From Nibrella saemangeumensis (lineage in GTDB: Bacteria; Bacteroidota; Bacteroidia; Cytophagales; Spirosomataceae): a stretch of 64,000 nt of DNA. Positions 18,194-29,100 of the stretch are shown here, piece after piece (positions within the stretch are counted from its first letter, which is position 1; every line of letters begins with the position of its first letter). The DNA lies in assembly GCF_039541915.1 (NCBI RefSeq), contig NZ_BAABHD010000032.1, positions 248,001 through 312,000 on the forward strand. Direction: 5' to 3'. The position numbers and the translations under genes were made by a program. The notes beneath the pieces are model-generated. The model worked only from the letters and a program-made list of their open reading frames with translations. It did no database searches and was not told the origin of the DNA.

Positions 18194-20593
18194 ATGAGCG
18201 TACGTATATCCTTTTTCTTCCTGCTGCTGGTAATGCTGAATGGCACAAGTCAGGCTGTAGCCGGGGGAGTCAGGTCGAAGCCGGCCATCAGTCAGGCGCT
18301 GAATTTCAATATCGGCTGGGAGTTTGTTAAAGACATTGATACAACCGTTACGGCGGATTTCTTCCGAAAAAATGCCGGGCCGGCTATTCCCTGGCGGCTG
18401 GTGTCGTTGCCCCATACGGCGCAGCCTGAACCCCTTATCATTACCGGTAATCAGTGGCAGGGAACCTGCTTTTACCGTAAGTTTTTTTCCATTTCGGCCG
18501 CAGACAAAGACAAACGGCTGGCTATCCATTTTGAAGCCGCTATGCACGAGGCCGATGTGTACCTGAACGGCAGGCACCTGCTGAAGCATATCGGCGGCTA
18601 CCTGCCGTTTGAGGTAGATATCAGCCAGTACGCAACGATCGGTGCCGAGAACTGTGTGCTGGTTAAGGTCAACAACCAGGATAACCCGGCCATTCCCCCC
18701 GGTAAACCCATTAAGGATCTTGATTTCAATTACTACAGCGGCCTCTACCGCAATGTGTATCTGATTGTTGAAGATAAACTGCATATACCCGATGCGGTGC
18801 AGGCCGACCGGAAAGCCGGAGGAGGTATATGGGTGTATTATTCCCAGGTAAGTCCGGAGTCGGCGGTGGTTAATGTACAGACAGAGGTAAAGAACGACCA
18901 TCGGAAGGCGCAGCTAACAAAGATCCGGCTCACCTTGCTGGACTCGGCCGGGCGGCCCGTTGGGCAGTCGCTGTCCAGAGAGGTGTCGGTCCGGCGGGGA
19001 GCATACAGCCGGTTTACGCAAGCGATCCGGGTAACTCGTCCTCGGTTATGGTCGCCGTCGGACCCCTATCTGTACCGGCTGCTGGTGGAGGTGCTGCAAA
19101 GTGGCCGGGTGGCTGATAAGGAGGAGGTAGGGGTAGGGATTCGCACCTTTCAGTTTACCGCCGATGGGTTTTACCTGAACGGCGAAAAGCTGAAGATCCG
19201 GGGCACCAATCGCCACCAGGAGTACCCGTACCTCGGCTACGCCCTGTCTGATAACGCTAATTATCGCGATGCCTGGAAGATCAAAGATGCGGGTTTCAAC
19301 TTCGTGCGGTGTTCGCACTACCCGCAGTCGCCCGCTTTTCTGGATGCCTGCGATGAACTGGGGCTCCTGGTGATGGACGCTATTCCGGGCTGGCAGTTCT
19401 TTGGCGACAGTACCTTTCAGACCAACAGCCTGCAGGATGTGCGCGGTATGGTGCGCCGGGACCGTAACCACCCCAGTGTTATTCTCTGGGAGGCATCGCT
19501 GAACGAGTCGGGTATGTCGCCGGCTTATATGGAGCAGGCGCACCGGACGGTACACGATGAACTGCCAGCTGGCGATGTGTATACCTGCGGGTGGCTGGAT
19601 TCGGTTTACGATGTGTTCATCCCCGTCCGGCAGCATGCCAAACCGCCCCACTACTGGAATACCTACGACAAAAACAAACCCCTGCTGATTGCTGAATACG
19701 GCGACTGGGAATACTACGCCCAGAATGCGGGCTTCAACCAGAAGGCATTCAAAGACCTGAAGGAAGGCGAGCGGTCCTCGCGGCAGTTACGGGGTGCCGG
19801 CGAAAAACGGCTGCTGCAACAGGCGCTTAACTACCAGGAGGCCCATAATGACAACCTGCGCGGCCGGGCGGCCGGCGATGCCAACTGGCTAATGTACGAC
19901 TACAACCGGGGCTATGCGCCCGATCTGGAGGCTTCCGGTATTTCGGATATTTTCAGACTGCCCAAGTTTGCCTTCTATTTTTACCAGAGCCAGTACGGAC
20001 CAGTGCCGGATCGTACGGGGTTTGGTAAACCCATGATCTACATCGCTACCTACTGGACCCGGAGTTCGGCCAGAGATGTCGTGGTATACAGCAACTGCGA
20101 GGAAGTTGAACTGTTCCTGAACGGAAAATCCGTTGGCCGGCAAAAGCCCGACCAGAATGCCTACGCCACCCAGCTGGCGCATCCGCCGTTTACCTTCCCG
20201 CTGTCTCGCTTTACCGCCGGTGAGCTAAAAGCCGTGGGCTACCTTAACGGTTCTGCTATGGTAGAAACGGCCGTTCAGACACCGGGTGCTGCGCAGAGCC
20301 TCAGGCTTACCGTGGACCGGAGCGGCCGCGATCTCAGTTCCAACGACGTGGTGTTTGTCTATGCTTCGGTGGTCGATGAGCGGGGCACGGTGGTGCCCGA
20401 TGCTGCGCATAGTATTATTTTCCGGGCCGAAGGGGATGCTGAACTGGTGGGGCAGAACCCCATCAACGCCGAGGCCGGTATCGCTTCCATATTGCTGAGA
20501 ACCGGGCCTACGGCTGGTTCGGTAAAAATTACGGCGTATGTAAATGGGTTGAAGGGGGCAGAACTAATCCTACCGGTTATGGGCGGACAGTAA
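18194..20593 (+). CDS. Secreted GH2-family glycosidase (beta-galactosidase-like)
   Basis: A 799-aa exported enzyme with a signal peptide ending near AVAGG. The GH2 order is visible: sugar-binding jelly-roll (about 35-210), Ig-like domain (about 215-325), TIM barrel (about 325-600), then C-terminal beta domains, the first like DUF4982 and the last Ig-like. Active-site marks are RGTNRHQEYPYLG, NFVRCSHYPQSPAFLDACDE, the acid/base Glu in LNESG and the nucleophile Glu in IAEYGDWE. The typical NEP of GH2 is NES here. The substrate is likely a beta-galactoside or beta-glucuronide; I cannot choose. Confidence 0.9.
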   Translation: MSVRISFFFLLLVMLNGTSQAVAGGVRSKPAISQALNFNIGWEFVKDIDTTVTADFFRKNAGPAIPWRLVSLPHTAQPEPLIITGNQWQGTCFYRKFFSISAADKDKRLAIHFEAAMHEADVYLNGRHLLKHIGGYLPFEVDISQYATIGAENCVLVKVNNQDNPAIPPGKPIKDLDFNYYSGLYRNVYLIVEDKLHIPDAVQADRKAGGGIWVYYSQVSPESAVVNVQTEVKNDHRKAQLTKIRLTLLDSAGRPVGQSLSREVSVRRGAYSRFTQAIRVTRPRLWSPSDPYLYRLLVEVLQSGRVADKEEVGVGIRTFQFTADGFYLNGEKLKIRGTNRHQEYPYLGYALSDNANYRDAWKIKDAGFNFVRCSHYPQSPAFLDACDELGLLVMDAIPGWQFFGDSTFQTNSLQDVRGMVRRDRNHPSVILWEASLNESGMSPAYMEQAHRTVHDELPAGDVYTCGWLDSVYDVFIPVRQHAKPPHYWNTYDKNKPLLIAEYGDWEYYAQNAGFNQKAFKDLKEGERSSRQLRGAGEKRLLQQALNYQEAHNDNLRGRAAGDANWLMYDYNRGYAPDLEASGISDIFRLPKFAFYFYQSQYGPVPDRTGFGKPMIYIATYWTRSSARDVVVYSNCEEVELFLNGKSVGRQKPDQNAYATQLAHPPFTFPLSRFTAGELKAVGYLNGSAMVETAVQTPGAAQSLRLTVDRSGRDLSSNDVVFVYASVVDERGTVVPDAAHSIIFRAEGDAELVGQNPINAEAGIASILLRTGPTAGSVKITAYVNGLKGAELILPVMGGQ

Positions 20594-20702
20594 GGCTGCG
20601 CCGTGAATAGGTCAACAGGTTCCGGGTAAAGTTTCATTCCTGTGTGCTTTTTCAATAATATTGATTTCATTCTCCTACCCTAGACCCTAACGTAACCCTT
20701 AC

Positions 20703-22040
20703 ATGGTATCCGGATCTTACCTTCTGGTGGTTTTTGTGCTGTCGATTCTGCTGCTGCTGGTATCGATCATTCGATTTAAAGTAAACCCGTTTCTGGCCCT
20801 GCTCGGAACGGCGCTGATTACCGGTTTGCTTTGCGGCATGCCGCCCGATGCGGTGACAAAGCAGCTGGCCGCCGGGTTTGGGCAGACGCTTGGTGGCATT
20901 GGTATCGTCATTGGTCTCGGTATCATTTTCGGGAGTATTCTCTCCGAGAGCCAGGCGACGGAACAGATTGCCGCCATGTTGCTGCGGACCGTTGGGCGTA
21001 AGCAGTCGCCCCTGGCTATTAACCTGACCGGCTATTTTGCTTCTATTCCCGTGTTTTTCGATGCGGCCTTTGTTATTTTCATGCCGCTGCTCCGCGATTT
21101 GTCCCGCGATACCCGGATTCCGCTGGTAACCTATGTGACGGCCATGTCGATTGGCTTGCTGACTACGCACTGCCTGGTTATCCCAACTCCCGGTCCGCTG
21201 GCTGTTATGGGCAATATGGGTCTGGATGCCGGGGCTTTTCTGGGCTTGGGAATGCTTGTTGCCCTCCCTGCCTCACTGATGGGGGGGCTGGTTATGGGTC
21301 GCATATTGGGTCGGCATATCGTTATTGAAAACCTGCCTGATCCGGTGCCGGAGACTCCCACCGCTGCTGTTGTGGTCGAACGCCGGGTACCGTCCGGACA
21401 ATTATCCCTGCTGGTACTGCTGTTTCCAATTCTGCTGATTCTGATCGGCAGCATTACCAGCCAGTTCTTGCCGACCGGCTCGTCGGGACGGCGGCTGATG
21501 GGCTTTATCGGCGACAAAAACGTAGCCATGCTGGCCGGCGTGCTGGTGGCTTATCTGACCATGCGCCCCTACCTGCGGAAAACCTTTGATCAGCTCATTG
21601 TAGAAGGGGCCTCTGCCGCGGGCCTGATCCTGCTGATTACCGGCGCCGGCGGCTCTTTTGGCAGCATCATCAGTTCATCGGGTATCGGTGATTATCTGGT
21701 AAAGTCACTGACCGGCTTCAACCTGTCGCTGGTGGTGATGGGCTTTGTGCTGACGCTTCTCATCCGGGTCGCTCAGGGATCGGCTACGGTCTCGCTGGTA
21801 ACCGCTTCGTCTATTCTGGCTCCCATGGTTGTACCGATGGGAGCTAATCCGCTGATTGTTGCTTTGGCGATCTGCTGCGGAGGCATGTGTTTCTCCCTGC
21901 CCAACGATTCTGGTTTCTGGGTCGTATCCCGCTTTGGTAACCTCACCGTATCGCAAACATTAAAAGCCCTGACCCTGGCCGGTACCGTGGCTGGCCTAAC
22001 AGGATTGATAATCCTGCTGATCATCGACCAGTTCATCTAA
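20703..22040 (+). CDS. GntP-family gluconate:H+ symporter-like permease
   Basis: A 445-aa inner-membrane transporter with about 12 hydrophobic segments. Family marks are GFGQTLGGIGIVIGLGIIFG near residue 58, the FFDAAFVIFMPL block near 117 and the C-terminal LPNDSGFW motif near 400. GntP members take up gluconate and related sugar acids. It follows a GH2 glycosidase by 109 bp in the same direction, so sugar acids released from a polymer may be its cargo. It converges on the S9 peptidase gene with a 24-bp gap. Confidence 0.9.
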   Translation: MVSGSYLLVVFVLSILLLLVSIIRFKVNPFLALLGTALITGLLCGMPPDAVTKQLAAGFGQTLGGIGIVIGLGIIFGSILSESQATEQIAAMLLRTVGRKQSPLAINLTGYFASIPVFFDAAFVIFMPLLRDLSRDTRIPLVTYVTAMSIGLLTTHCLVIPTPGPLAVMGNMGLDAGAFLGLGMLVALPASLMGGLVMGRILGRHIVIENLPDPVPETPTAAVVVERRVPSGQLSLLVLLFPILLILIGSITSQFLPTGSSGRRLMGFIGDKNVAMLAGVLVAYLTMRPYLRKTFDQLIVEGASAAGLILLITGAGGSFGSIISSSGIGDYLVKSLTGFNLSLVVMGFVLTLLIRVAQGSATVSLVTASSILAPMVVPMGANPLIVALAICCGGMCFSLPNDSGFWVVSRFGNLTVSQTLKALTLAGTVAGLTGLIILLIIDQFI

Positions 22041-22064
22041 GAGCCAAGGGAAGGAGACGTATTG

Positions 22065-24350
22065 TTATCGGGCTGAAATTGGCGCAGCCGCTTCTTTCGG
22101 TGTCCAGGCCGGCGGCTCTACCCCGATCAGGTGTCTGACAAAAAAGTCCCGGCGTTTGCGTTCGCCGTAGTCACCACCCGATGAGTGGTTCATGCCCGGC
22201 ACCATCACAAAATCAAAGTCTTTATTGGCTTTGATCAGTGCGTTGACCAGTTGCATAGTCGATGCCGGATCGACATTATCGTCAACTTCACCGAGAATCA
22301 GCATCAGCTTGCCCTGTAGCTTCGCGGCATGGGTTACGTTGGAGCAGTCGGCATAGTGCGGACCAATGGGGTAGCCCATCCACTGCTCATTCCACCAGAT
22401 TTTGTCCATGCGGTTGTCATGACAGCCGCAGGAAGATACCGCCACTTTATAAAAATCAGGGTGGAATAACAGGGCACCGGCTGAACTCTGCCCGCCGGCG
22501 GAGGTGCCGAAGATGCCCACCCGGTCGATGTCCAGATACGAATTTTTCCGGGCGGCCTCTTTAAGCCAGAGAATACGATCGGGGAACCCGGCATCCTTCA
22601 GATTTTGCCAGCACACATCATGAAAAGCCTTGGAGCGGTTCGAGGTTCCCATGCCGTCCATCTGCACGACAATAAAGCCTAACTCGGCCACCTGGTGCAG
22701 GTAGCTATAGCCGGCACCAAACGATTTCGGGACGAATGAGCTGTGCGGCCCGGCGTAGATAGATTCAATTACCGGGTACTTTTTGGTTGGATCAAAATTG
22801 GTGGGTTTGATGATCATACCCCAGATATCCGTTTTGCCGTCGCGCCCTTTAGCCGTAAAGACTTCGGGGGCTTTCCAGCCGCTCTTTTGCAAGTCAGTAA
22901 CGTCGGCTTTTTCCAGTTCCATCAGCATGTTGCCATCGACGGCACTTCTCAAAACGGTGGTTGATGGCATATCAATCCGGGAATAGGTATCGATGAAGGT
23001 CTGATAATCCGGTGAGAAGGACACCAGGTGGTTAGCGTTTTCCGCGGTCAGCGCGGTCAGGCCGGTGCCGTCGAAATTGATGCGGTAGTAGTGCAGAAAA
23101 TACGGGTCCTGATCGGGGTTTTTACCGCTGGCGGCAAACAGAATGGTCCGTTTGTCTTCGTCTACTTTGATGACGTTCCTGACCACCCATTCGCCTTTGG
23201 TGATCTGTTTTTTGACTTTGCCGGTCAGCCCATCATACAGGTACAGGTGGTTCCAGCCGTCGCGCTCCGACGCCCAGATGATCTCTTTGCCGTCGGCGAC
23301 ATCGTAGCGGTAACGTTTGCCGCTGTAATCGATAAACGTTTTGCTGACTTCCTCCACCAGTGGTCGCACGGTGCCGGTTGTGCTGTTTATCTCCAGCACC
23401 CGGTACACCTGATGGCCCCGCTGGTTATACTCAAACGTCAGCGCGCGGCTGTCTTTGCGCCACTCGGGCCTCGACAGGCTGTACTGGTGACTGAACATCG
23501 CATTGTCAACCGGCAGCTGTTTTCGACTATCGATCAGAAAGATGGCCGGCGTCCGCACGGGTAGCGCATCGCCGGGTTTCAGGTACTCCCGGCTTTCGAG
23601 TTTAGGCTGTAACTGATCCTCGGGCGACGAGCGGACGAAGTAGATCAGATGCTTTGTGTTCGGGCGGAATTTATAGGTAGCCAGTTTTTTGGCGTCGGGT
23701 GCCCACTGCATATAATTGGAGTAGTACTCACCTTCTGACCCGTCGAAGCTCAACTGGATTTCTTCTTTGGTTTTGCGGTGGCGGATGTACACGTTGTAGT
23801 TTCTGACGTAAGCGGTCCAGAGACTGTCGGGTGAGGTTACGGGTTTGCCACTCAGTTCATCCCGACCAGCGGCCCAGTAACGGTTATCGTTTGTCGGGGT
23901 TTTAACGGGTTCCTTTTTGCGCAGGGCTGCCGTGCCGTTTAGAGGAAAGCGCCAGACAAACCCCTCGGTTGTAAATTCCAGTTCGGTCTGCGTGCTGTCG
24001 AAGCTGATAGTGGTAAATGGCAGATTGTAAGGTTTGACCGGTTTGCCGGTAGCCTTTGCCAGTTGTTCTGCCAGAGCCTCCTGATCAAAAGCCGGCTTTT
24101 TGATGCGGGCCTGGGCGTCGACCAGCCAGCACTCTTTGCCTTTTGGCGTTTGCTGCCAGTACCAGGCTTTCTGACTGTCGGGTAACCAGTTGAACGCCGT
24201 GGGAGCGTAATACACTTTGTCTTTTAGCTGCTCACGCAGGGTTTCGGCGCGTTGGTAATCAGCGGCTGTTCCCTGTGCCAGGCCGGAGCCGGATAGGTGG
24301 ACGAATAAGCCTGAAATAAGGAGGGTTAGATAAGGAGAGATACTTCGCAT
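22065..24350 (-). CDS. S9-family prolyl oligopeptidase (DPP-IV-like)
   Basis: A 761-aa exported peptidase from the chosen start at 24350, which places the signal peptide (LLISGLFVHL..GLAQG) at the N-terminus; upstream Met codons at 24389 and 24407 are possible. The N-terminal half is the DPP-IV beta-propeller. The C-terminal alpha/beta hydrolase has the nucleophile Ser near residue 617 in GTSAGGQSSAG, the acid Asp region LGEVDDNVDPAS and the His in MNHSSGGDYG. Such enzymes release N-terminal dipeptides. The mature protein is probably periplasmic. It is divergent from the M1 peptidase gene, so both may serve peptide scavenging. Confidence 0.9.
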   Translation of the reverse strand: MRSISPYLTLLISGLFVHLSGSGLAQGTAADYQRAETLREQLKDKVYYAPTAFNWLPDSQKAWYWQQTPKGKECWLVDAQARIKKPAFDQEALAEQLAKATGKPVKPYNLPFTTISFDSTQTELEFTTEGFVWRFPLNGTAALRKKEPVKTPTNDNRYWAAGRDELSGKPVTSPDSLWTAYVRNYNVYIRHRKTKEEIQLSFDGSEGEYYSNYMQWAPDAKKLATYKFRPNTKHLIYFVRSSPEDQLQPKLESREYLKPGDALPVRTPAIFLIDSRKQLPVDNAMFSHQYSLSRPEWRKDSRALTFEYNQRGHQVYRVLEINSTTGTVRPLVEEVSKTFIDYSGKRYRYDVADGKEIIWASERDGWNHLYLYDGLTGKVKKQITKGEWVVRNVIKVDEDKRTILFAASGKNPDQDPYFLHYYRINFDGTGLTALTAENANHLVSFSPDYQTFIDTYSRIDMPSTTVLRSAVDGNMLMELEKADVTDLQKSGWKAPEVFTAKGRDGKTDIWGMIIKPTNFDPTKKYPVIESIYAGPHSSFVPKSFGAGYSYLHQVAELGFIVVQMDGMGTSNRSKAFHDVCWQNLKDAGFPDRILWLKEAARKNSYLDIDRVGIFGTSAGGQSSAGALLFHPDFYKVAVSSCGCHDNRMDKIWWNEQWMGYPIGPHYADCSNVTHAAKLQGKLMLILGEVDDNVDPASTMQLVNALIKANKDFDFVMVPGMNHSSGGDYGERKRRDFFVRHLIGVEPPAWTPKEAAAPISAR

Positions 24351-24446
24351 CAGCAATCTGGCAGGAGCAACCGGGTTTAGGGAATGCATAGTAGAATAGT
24401 AAATCAATATTTTGCCTTAATTTAGGTTTTTATTTTCCACCAGTCA

Positions 24447-26081
24447 ATGTACAGAATCCTTCTGACCTGGGCTTGTCTGCTAACAGCACTCACTGCATCC
24501 GCCCAGAAATACGAGTTTACCCGCGACGATACCCTGCGGGGCAGCATCACGCCCGAACGGGCCTGGTGGGACCTGACCTACTACCACCTGCAGGTGCGCG
24601 TTCAGCCCAACGATAGCGCCCTGAATGGCAGTACCACCATCCGGTACAGGGTGCTTAAACCAAACCAGACGCTGCAGGTGGATCTGCAGCGACCTTTGCG
24701 GGTGGTGAAGGTAGAGCAGGACGGGCAGGAACTAGCGTACCGGCAGGAGGGAAATGCCTATTTTATCGCGCTGAAGAAGCCGCAGCAGTCCGGCAAAACA
24801 GAGTCGCTGGTGGTGCATTATGCGGGTAAGCCGCGAGTTGCCCGGCGGGCACCCTGGGACGGGGGGGTAAGCTGGTCGCGGGATACCACCGGCCAATGGT
24901 TTATCGGAACTTCCTGCCAGGGGTTGGGGGCTAGTGTCTGGTGGCCCTGCAAAGACCATATGTACGATGAGCCCGACAGCATGCTCATCAGCGTCACCGT
25001 TCCCAAAGAACTGACCGACGTCTCCAACGGTCGTCTGCGCCGGGTGGTCGAGAACCGCGACGGAACCCGAACGTTCGACTGGTTTGTCGGCAACCCCATC
25101 AACAACTACGGCGTCAACCTGAACATAGGGCGGTATACACACTGGTCAGATACGCTACAGGGCGAAAAGGGACGCCTGACGCTCGACTTCTACGCCCTGC
25201 CCGAACACGAAGCGCAGGCCCGGCGGCAGTTTCAGCAGGTGAAGCCGATGCTGAAAGCTTTTGAACACTGGTTCGGTCCGTACCCGTTTTATGAAGACGG
25301 CTATAAACTGGTGGAGACGCCTTACCTGGGTATGGAACACCAAAGCTCAGTAACCTACGGCAATAAATTCCGTAACGGGTACCTGGGCCGCGATCTGTCC
25401 GGCACCGGCTGGGGCCTGCTGTGGGACTTTATCATCATCCATGAATCCGGGCACGAATGGTTTGCCAACAACATCACCTACCGGGACATTGCCGATATGT
25501 GGGTCCACGAGAGCTTCACCAATTACTCCGAAAACCTGTACATCGAATACTACCACGGCAAAGCGGCCGGTGCCACGTATGTGATCGGGTGCCGTAATCA
25601 GATCCGCAACGACCGGCCCATTGTTGGGGTGTACAATGTCAACTTCTCCGGTTCGGGCGATATGTATTACAAGGGCGGCAGTATGCTGCACACCATCCGG
25701 CAGGTAGTAGGCAATGACGAAAAGTGGCGACAGATCCTGCGGGGGCTGAACAAAACCTTTTACCACCAGACCGTAACGGGTAAGCAAATTGAGGAAAACG
25801 TAAGCCGCCAGGCCGGCATCAATCTGCAGAAAGTCTTCGACCAATACCTGCGCGATACCCGCCTGCCCACGCTGGAGTACCGGATGACCAAAGACGGCGT
25901 ACAATACCGGTGGACCAACTGCGTCGACGGCTTCAACATGCCTGTCCGCATCTGTCTCAACGAATCAGCCGAGTACCAGCCGCTCCGGCCAACCACGACC
26001 TGGCAGACACTGCGGGCATCTGGCGCCAATACGCTTTCCACCGACCCAAATTACTATGTACTGGTCAATAAGGTGAACTAG
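24447..26081 (+). CDS. M1-family zinc metallopeptidase
   Basis: A 544-aa exported aminopeptidase-like enzyme with a signal peptide ending near ASAQ. The gluzincin motif HESGH is at residues 332-336 and the third zinc ligand Glu355 (WVHESF) follows 18 residues later, as in M1 peptidases. The substrate-binding block before it (LVETPYLGMEHQSSV) resembles the GxMEN region, with GMEH in place of GAMEN. The N-terminal saddle domain is present; the usual C-terminal helical domain is short, giving the 540-residue form common in Bacteroidota. Confidence 0.9.
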   Translation: MYRILLTWACLLTALTASAQKYEFTRDDTLRGSITPERAWWDLTYYHLQVRVQPNDSALNGSTTIRYRVLKPNQTLQVDLQRPLRVVKVEQDGQELAYRQEGNAYFIALKKPQQSGKTESLVVHYAGKPRVARRAPWDGGVSWSRDTTGQWFIGTSCQGLGASVWWPCKDHMYDEPDSMLISVTVPKELTDVSNGRLRRVVENRDGTRTFDWFVGNPINNYGVNLNIGRYTHWSDTLQGEKGRLTLDFYALPEHEAQARRQFQQVKPMLKAFEHWFGPYPFYEDGYKLVETPYLGMEHQSSVTYGNKFRNGYLGRDLSGTGWGLLWDFIIIHESGHEWFANNITYRDIADMWVHESFTNYSENLYIEYYHGKAAGATYVIGCRNQIRNDRPIVGVYNVNFSGSGDMYYKGGSMLHTIRQVVGNDEKWRQILRGLNKTFYHQTVTGKQIEENVSRQAGINLQKVFDQYLRDTRLPTLEYRMTKDGVQYRWTNCVDGFNMPVRICLNESAEYQPLRPTTTWQTLRASGANTLSTDPNYYVLVNKVN

Positions 26082-26126
26082 TGTCTGGCCCTGGCTTATT
26101 TACATAACGTCTTTTAGCCGGCGGGA

Positions 26127-29100
26127 CTAATTTAAGCCATTATTTCTGGAAACTCCGGGAAAGAAAAACGGTGTTTCTGGGGAGCCCTTCGGGGCTTTTG
26201 TATACGGTACATCTACCGTAATGGTAGTGCCTCTCTGTCCGGAATCGATCAGCAGTTTTGCGTTTAGGTAAGCTACTCTCGAACGAATGTTTCGCAAACC
26301 GATGCCGATAGGTTCCTGCTGCTCGGTAAGGGAGTAGCCCCGGCCATCATCTTCAACCAGCAGGGTAAGCTGATGGGCGTAAAAAATTAATTGCACGGTA
26401 ACCTGTCCGGCTTTAGCGTGTTTAATCGCGTTGTTGATCAGTTCCAGGGCAATGCGGTAAATAGTCAGTTCCGTTTCCTGGTCAAGGGGATGTTCCTGCC
26501 CGTAGGTGATAAACATGCAATTTAAGCCTGAACTGGCCTGAGCCCGTTTAACGGTCTCCCGAATAACTTCGGTCAACCCCAGTTTGCCAAATTCGGGCGG
26601 CATCAGGTTATGAGAAATCAGGCGCAGGTCGCGAATGGCTTTGTCAATCAGTTGCACCGGATTCGCTAATCTGTCCGGATTAGTCTGCCGGGCTTTGAGC
26701 TGCACTTTTATGGCGGAGAGGGTAGCCCCCAGGTCGTCGTGCAGATCGGCGGCCAGCCGCTGGCGTTCTTCTTCCTGGGCCTGCAGCACCCGCTTCATCT
26801 CCGTGCGCTGGCGGCTAAGCCGGTAATGGGTGTAATAACGCACGCCGGCTATCGCCAGAAGGATCAGGCTTACGGTCAGCGCTATCCTGAACGACCAGGT
26901 AGCCCACCAGGGGGGATGAATTATAACGAGTATCTCCGTGCCCGATTCATTCCAGATACCATCCCGGTTAGCGGCTTTTACCCGGAAGGTATACTCGCCC
27001 GGCGATAAATCAGTATAGCTGGCAAAGTGACGGGTACCGCAGTAGACCCAGTTCTTATCTACGCCGGCTAACTGATAAGCATACTGGTTTTTTTCGGGCG
27101 ACTGATACGTCAGCGCGGCAAAATCAAAGGAGAGGAAATTTTCGTCGTGCGGGAGTTCGACCCGGCCGGCCGGCAGGGGTCTGTTCTGATCAAGTACGCT
27201 GAACCCGGTAATATAAACCGGGAATGTGGCATCCTCATAGAAGCGGTCGGTATGCACCATGGCAATCCCGTTCAGGCTGCCGAACAAAAGATCCCCGTTC
27301 AGGCCATGCGCTACTTTACTCAAAAACATGTTATGGGGCAGGCCATCATCGGTGGTGTAGTTGTGAAAGGTATTTGTCCGGGTATTAAATCGGCAGATAC
27401 CGCGGGTGGTGCTGATCCACAGGTGGCCATGCCGGTCATTGATGACGGAGGCAACATAGTTGGACGGCAGGCCGTTGCGGGTGGTTAGGGCTGTAAACCG
27501 GCCACTCGGCGGATCAAACCGGTTCAGGCCACCACTCCTTGTCCCCATCCAGATCACTCCGTCGGGGTCTTCATAAAAGCCAGTCACCTGCGTATCATTC
27601 AACTGACCGGCCGGGGCGGGCAGCACAGGGTGGTAGTGCGTAAACTGGTCTGTCTTCGGATTCAGCCGGGTGATGCCCTTACCCCTAACGGCCATCCAGA
27701 TATCGCCGGTGCGGCTTACCATAACGCTATTAACGTCAACAGGCGTTTTGGTATCCAGTAAATAATACCTGAACCGACCGTCTTTGGGCGTAAACCGGGC
27801 GACGCCACCTTCGCCCCCCAACCAGAGTGAGCCGGATTTGTCTTCAGCGAACGTTTGGATTCGGGTGATGCGGGGCGAGCACCGGACAAACGTGCCGGTT
27901 ACGCGGTCCATCCGGAGCAGGGCACTATCCGTGCTGACCCACATCTGTCCGGAATGATCTTCGTATACGGTTTGTAATCGATTTGCCGGGGCCGGATCGC
28001 CGGGGTTCTCCGGATCAATAGGTACAAAGGTTATCGCCCCGGTTTTGGGGTCATAGCGGTAGAGTTTACGGTTGTTCGAGCCAAACCAGATCAGGCCGGT
28101 GTGATCCCGAACCAGGGCCGATACATGGTTCTCTGACGGCGGAACCACCGGAGATGCCGGTACGAGTTGAACGGAGGTAAACTTTGGCGACGCTCCGATT
28201 CGCTTATTGATCCCCTGGTACGTTCCAAGCCAGAGCGTACCGGACCGGTCGAAATATACCGAGGAAACCCGGTCGCTGCTAAGGCCATCGGGGAGCGCCG
28301 GATTGCACCGGTGCGTAATCACCTCGCCGGTGCGGGTATCAACCTGCTGTAGCCCTTCAGTCGTGCCAAGCCACAGTTGTCCGGCTGGGCTCTCCTGAAT
28401 GGCATTCATAAAAATGTGGCGATTAATCTGCCCCCCCGCTGTATACCGAACGAGGCCGGGTGATTGACCTTCTGGGTTTAGCCGCATTAGCCCGTGGTTG
28501 TTGGTGCCCGCCCACAAACGGCCGGCTTTATCCTGAAACAGGGTACTCACCCAGGGTTGTTGGCCGGCCGAATCGGGTGGATAGGGGACCAGCGTAAACC
28601 GGCCTGACTGGCGATCGAACTGGTAAAGGCCGTTAACGGTGCCAACCCAGAACCGATTTTTCTCGTCCTCCAGACTACAAATGACCGTTGTCTTTGGTCT
28701 GGGTGATCGGTATAATTTGGCATGCTTTGTTTTAGGCTCGTACCGGATTAAACCGCCCCATGATCCAATCCACAAAACGCCCTGACGATCTTCAAAGATA
28801 TCCATTGCCCGGCTCCACTCGTCCGACTTTACCCGGATGTTTACCCGCGTAGCGGCACCGGTCCGTTTATCGATCAGGTGAAGGCCACCTTCTCCCGTAA
28901 AATTGTTTGCTATGGTTGCCGCCCACAGGTTACCGGAGCGGTCTTCATACAGGTCGGAAATATACGTACCGCGGAGGGAAGAGTCGGGTCTGGCGGGCTC
29001 CTGCTGAATCACGGTAAAGGTGTTTCCGTCGTATTTGTTAAGACCGTCTATTGTGCCGATCCAGATAAACCCTTCGCGGTCCTGCAGGATGCATCTGACG